Assembly (NCBI GenBank): GCA_017476785.1
Contig: JAFUZD010000117.1
Span: forward strand, 1-33,641
DNA: 33,641 nucleotides
Source: Prevotella sp.
Lineage (GTDB): Bacteria; Bacteroidota; Bacteroidia; Bacteroidales; Bacteroidaceae
Reading direction: 5' to 3'
Below, piece by piece: positions 31,895-33,641 of this stretch (position 1 is the stretch's first letter; each line of letters begins with the position of its first letter). The notes below the pieces were generated by a model, which was not told where the DNA came from, made no database searches, and was given only the letters and a program-made list of their open reading frames with translations. The position numbers were made by a program, and so were the translations under genes.

Positions 31895-31924
31895 GAATGA
31901 GGGGCTTTGTCAAGCCCCTCATTC
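31895..31924 (-). terminator. 13-bp perfect hairpin in the rimP leader (terminator or attenuator)
   Basis: GAATGAGGGGCTT (31895-31907) pairs with AAGCCCCTCATTC (31912-31924) around a 4-nt loop. On the minus strand it is followed by TTGTTTTAATTAA. It can end the upstream membrane-protein transcript. Because the rimP promoter maps upstream of it, it would also be transcribed at the very start of the rimP mRNA. Confidence 0.75.
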
Positions 31925-31936
31925 CTCTGAACGCCG

Positions 31937-31968
31937 CAAAATCACGCATTTTCCCCGAAACAGCCAAA
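31937..31968 (-). promoter_or_regulatory. Promoter for rimP-nusA-infB
   Basis: On the minus strand: TTTG (complement at 31965-31968), exactly 20 bp, then TGATTTTG (complement at 31937-31944), one mismatch from TAnnTTTG. The start point would be near 31931. Confidence 0.6.
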
Positions 31969-31986
31969 TATTTCGGGCAGAAAACG

Positions 31987-33300
31987 TTATTTGGGATGTT
32001 CTTCTATTATTCTCAGCCTCATTCTATCCGATTTTCCCAAAGTTGCAGATAGGTATTCTTTCTCATATCCATCAATGGGCAAGAAGCGGTTTCCAAAGCC
32101 ATAAGGCATTTCCACGGTGTGATAATCGGCCACGCCATCCGTTGATTGCAGATAACTTGCAATCATTTGCCTATATGCATCGCAAAACAACATTGAAAGA
32201 TAAACAGACAGTGAAACGTGCACAATCAATATCACCAGTAGTTGGGGGCAGAAGAAACGGTAAAACCATTTTGACCGAGAAGCCCAGTATATTACTTTTA
32301 AGCTGACGATGATAGATAGGTATTCAATTAAGAACTCCATCCGTTGCATATACTCATATATCAATAGGATAAATGCAAAATTGACGGCAATGATTAGAAA
32401 TACAAGAGAATTTTCTTGTATGAATGTCTTTATTCTCAATCTGCCACACGCAGCCCACCCCGTCAGCATCAAGCATACCATCAGATAGAATCGTTTAGAG
32501 CATCTGATGATTTCCAACTTTCCGGCGAAATATACTCCCCAATCGAATTGCGTCAGATAGGGGTGGTTTGCACGGTATAACGTGCCGGGAGCCAATGCCA
32601 CAAAGGCCGTACCAATCCATAGGCCGATAATAAGCACCCACGTCACACGCCCCAACCGGCCACGATGATACAATGAATAAAGAAACAGCGCACCAGATAT
32701 GGGAATGGTAAACCCTTCGTGGGTGCTACCGGTCAGCAAAGCAAAGAGAAACAGCAATATTAGATGCCATAATGGCACTTGTCGGGGATTTCTAATCTGC
32801 CTGAGAACTGCCAGCAAGAAATATACGCATAGCGTCATAGCCCATAGGTAGTTTACAGGAAAAGCAACGCCATTGTACATACATCCTATTTGAGGTTGTA
32901 ACACCCACCATACAGCAATAATCAGCACATAGTCCTTGGCCGAAGCTGGCTGATTATACCGCACCAGCCGGACGGTGCCGACGAGAAACAAAACGAAAAC
33001 GACGGAAGTGCAGACATTGAACCACCCCTTTCCCCATAGGCTGACAAAGGACTGTACGACGAAATGGTTCGTAAACCGGCCATTCAGCAAGAAGTAATGG
33101 TTCACTTGCGAATGAAAAACATCGCTCATACTGCATATAGGGCGAGCCACATCCGCAGGCTGTGGATAATGGTCGACAATGAAGAATTGATAGTAGTAGT
33201 CGTCGGCACGCAGCGGGCTGTAATAATTGAGCAGAAAGAATGCCGTCCCCATCAGGGCGAGGATGGCTAACGTCAGGCATTGGTCTTTGGTCACTTTCAT
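31987..33300 (-). CDS. DUF6056-like polytopic membrane protein
   Basis: The 437-residue product has about ten hydrophobic helices starting at about 9-28 (LTLAILALMGTAFFLLNYY). It then has RADDYYYQF (31-39), an acidic motif just after the first helix, and later NGRFTNHFV and GSTHEGFTIPISG. I associate this pattern with the DUF6056 family; the early acidic motif resembles GT-C membrane glycosyltransferases, so surface glycan modification is a reasonable guess but is not shown. The C-terminal about 55 residues are soluble (VEMPYGFGNRFLPIDGY). It is transcribed toward rimP and separated from it by the hairpin at 31895. Codon use appears more AT-rich than the housekeeping genes, consistent with an accessory gene. 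Confidence 0.75.
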   Translation of the reverse strand: MKVTKDQCLTLAILALMGTAFFLLNYYSPLRADDYYYQFFIVDHYPQPADVARPICSMSDVFHSQVNHYFLLNGRFTNHFVVQSFVSLWGKGWFNVCTSVVFVLFLVGTVRLVRYNQPASAKDYVLIIAVWWVLQPQIGCMYNGVAFPVNYLWAMTLCVYFLLAVLRQIRNPRQVPLWHLILLFLFALLTGSTHEGFTIPISGALFLYSLYHRGRLGRVTWVLIIGLWIGTAFVALAPGTLYRANHPYLTQFDWGVYFAGKLEIIRCSKRFYLMVCLMLTGWAACGRLRIKTFIQENSLVFLIIAVNFAFILLIYEYMQRMEFLIEYLSIIVSLKVIYWASRSKWFYRFFCPQLLVILIVHVSLSVYLSMLFCDAYRQMIASYLQSTDGVADYHTVEMPYGFGNRFLPIDGYEKEYLSATLGKSDRMRLRIIEEHPK

Positions 33301-33641
33301 AAGGCTTAACCGTTTTTCTCATTGCTGACAGAAATCCCCGAGAATCAGCGATTAAATTATTTACGAAACCAAAAAGACGTAGGAAATCTGTACATCTGCC
33401 TACCCCGGTAACTCAGGCTCTCGCATTGCCTTCTCAACTCGGGATAAGCAACGCCAGTCAGCCCACGCCAAAGGATATACTATACGGCCAACCCGTGCTG
33501 CCAAGCAGGCAGCACAGATTGCCGGGCATAATACACCTCACGTGGACGCTTCCGTTGCGCTCCTCCGAAGTTGAGAATTCAAATTTGCGAGATTTGAGTT
33601 AACTCGAAGAAAACGTTCTGTAAACGCCCTTTTATATCAAA
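33301..33641. other. Upstream region of the membrane protein gene: no gene, some structure
   Basis: No credible ORF is present. It holds a perfect 8-bp hairpin GTGCTGCC-AAGCA-GGCAGCAC (33495-33515) flanked by CCCG and CGGG. TTCTCAACT near 33430 and AGTTGAGAA near 33570 form a wider inverted pair, and a GAGTTAACTC palindrome lies near 33596. No clear Bacteroidetes promoter was found. It may be an interspersed repeat or a leader RNA. Confidence 0.4.

Noticed and set aside
30190..32052. 620-residue plus-strand ORF opposite nusA and rimP
   Set aside because: Spans two conserved minus-strand genes and their gaps; only an antisense open frame.
33581..33596. Possible fourth CGCG-type operator (AAATTTGCGAGATTTG) upstream of the membrane protein gene
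   Set aside because: Only a loose half-site resemblance to the 22556-22613 palindromes; symmetry is broken and no phased neighbour exists.

Overview
The window comes from a Bacteroidales bacterium and looks most like Prevotella or a close relative. The evidence is Bacteroidetes-type promoters (TTTG or TTG, 19-20 bp, TAnnTTTG, often TATCTTTGCA), A-rich leaders with few Shine-Dalgarno sequences, secreted proteins with NLAGQRV/YSLDGRR-like C-terminal tails, polysaccharide-utilisation proteins, and a rimP-nusA-infB / sufBCD housekeeping block. Coding GC is fairly high, which produces many long antisense shadow ORFs.

Left part (1-14932, all + strand): an extracellular pectin-type glycan locus. 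It holds the end of a DUF5123-like beta-helix protein, a small secreted protein, a 748-residue protein with two tandem beta-helix units, a 1489-residue multidomain adhesin (propeller-like region, FN3, cleaved-adhesin and CARDB-like domains), a family 1 polysaccharide (pectate) lyase, a DUF3826 protein and a 1012-residue protein joining a beta-helix to a possible glycosidase-like half. No SusC/SusD pair is in the window; it may lie upstream. Between the first two proteins, an 87-bp terminator-plus-promoter cassette occurs twice and brackets a 37-codon membrane peptide gene.

Middle (15098-18406): an ECF sigma factor followed by what looks like a FecR anti-sigma gene cut down to its cytosolic domain and running into a convergent WYL-type regulator. 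Then come rnhB on the minus strand and two small membrane-associated hypothetical genes on the plus strand.

Right part (18456-33300, all minus strand). In transcription order: a DUF6056-like membrane protein, rimP, nusA, infB, a MORN-like protein, sufB, sufC, sufD, a strong terminator, a flippase plus glycosyltransferase cassette with its own promoter, and sufS. The cassette separates sufS from sufBCD.

The most unusual features are regulatory. (1) The flippase promoter is threaded through three 16-bp palindromes spaced exactly 21 bp apart. It is followed by a roughly 290-nt leader with three mutually complementary segments, one touching the presumed start codon, so it could be an RNA switch; a small mobile element is the main alternative. 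(2) An octamer TTTTTACC repeat array encodes the signal peptide of the DUF3826 protein, and a 7-bp repeat supplies the GTG start of sufB. (3) The ECF sigma factor has a truncated anti-sigma partner. (4) The terminator-promoter cassette is duplicated around tiny membrane ORFs. All functional statements come from reading the sequence and recalling protein families; no database search was run.
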